A DNA stretch of 64,000 nt from Rheinheimera salexigens (GTDB taxonomy: Bacteria > Pseudomonadota > Gammaproteobacteria > Enterobacterales > Alteromonadaceae). The notes beneath the pieces are model-generated. The model was not told the origin of the DNA. It made no database searches and saw only the letters and a program-made list of their open reading frames with translations. Below, one piece after another: positions 63,860-64,000 of this stretch; the first letter of the stretch is position 1, and each line of letters opens with the position of its first letter. The stretch is taken from positions 1,363,259 through 1,427,258 of the forward strand of contig NZ_MKEK01000001.1 of the NCBI RefSeq assembly GCF_001752395.1, written 5' to 3'. The translations under genes and the position numbers were made by a program.

Positions 63860-63933
63860 AAAAGCGCACTTGGTTTGGGTACTCTCAATCCCACGGGCCA
63901 CAGGTTCAAATCCTGCATCACCGACCACTTCTC
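63860..63933 (+). repeat. chimeric tRNA-Pro fragment, copy B
   Basis: 74 bases identical to copy A, starting 84 bp later. The rest of the window after the last real tRNA (to 64000) holds only these fragments and AACTCAAAA-type simple sequence. Confidence 0.85.
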
Positions 63934-64000
63934 CCTAAGATTTAAAAAACTCAAAACTCAACATTCAAAACACATCATTTATAGCTTTTGTTCTAGGCAA

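Noticed and set aside
63776..63933. Could be a CRISPR-like repeat pair
   Set aside because: Only two 74-bp copies with a 10-bp gap, and the content is clearly tRNA-derived.

Overview
The window reads as a piece of gammaproteobacterial chromosome. By gene content, gene order and its moderately AT-rich base composition it most resembles the Rheinheimera / Alishewanella / Arsukibacterium group; this is inference from protein resemblance and synteny, not a database result. Coding density is high, and most genes can be placed in known families.

Region 1 (1-14.3 kb) is an envelope polysaccharide locus on the + strand: the end of an asparagine synthetase, a GT4 glycosyltransferase, an NAD-dependent epimerase/reductase, a PglC-like phosphoglycosyl transferase, a small DUF559 nuclease bracketed by palindromes, a beta-CASP metallo-beta-lactamase, ugd, a galU broken by a one-base frameshift, a WbpM/FlaA1-type 4,6-dehydratase, and a gfcABCD (yjbEFGH-like) exopolysaccharide export operon. 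The sugar enzymes together suggest UDP-glucuronate supply plus an N-acetyl-quinovosamine or fucosamine type initiating sugar.

Region 2 (14.4-33.9 kb) is mixed housekeeping: a GAF-GGDEF cyclase, thymidine kinase, small membrane proteins, the rpsP-rimM-trmD-rplS operon, aroF-tyrA behind a promoter with a TyrR box, a relic REP-associated transposase (RAYT) with dispersed copies of its repeat, a LOG-family hydrolase, pheA behind a complete transcription attenuator with a Phe-rich leader peptide, a penicillin-acylase family enzyme, cytochromes, and a large Cache-PAS-GGDEF-EAL protein.

Region 3 (34-46 kb) holds two exported amidohydrolase-like genes, yciH, an unusual GAF protein, an aspartate/aromatic aminotransferase, an alpha/beta hydrolase, a 58-residue unknown protein, ettA, a DUF2750 gene, folE, and a 148-bp direct repeat.

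Region 4 (46.5-63.1 kb) is the conserved cluster pdxB-asd-fimV-truA-accD-folC-dedD-cvpA-purF, then miaE-lpxH-ppiB divergent from cysS, and folD. Region 5 (63.2-64 kb) is a tRNA operon (Pro, Arg, His, Pro) with a strong promoter, followed by two identical chimeric tRNA-Pro fragments.

The least explained DNA is intergenic: a modular hairpin family at three loci, palindromes around the DUF559 gene, RAYT-linked repeats, 7-nt microsatellites, the 148-bp repeat and the tRNA fragments. No CRISPR array, complete prophage or obvious defence island is visible.
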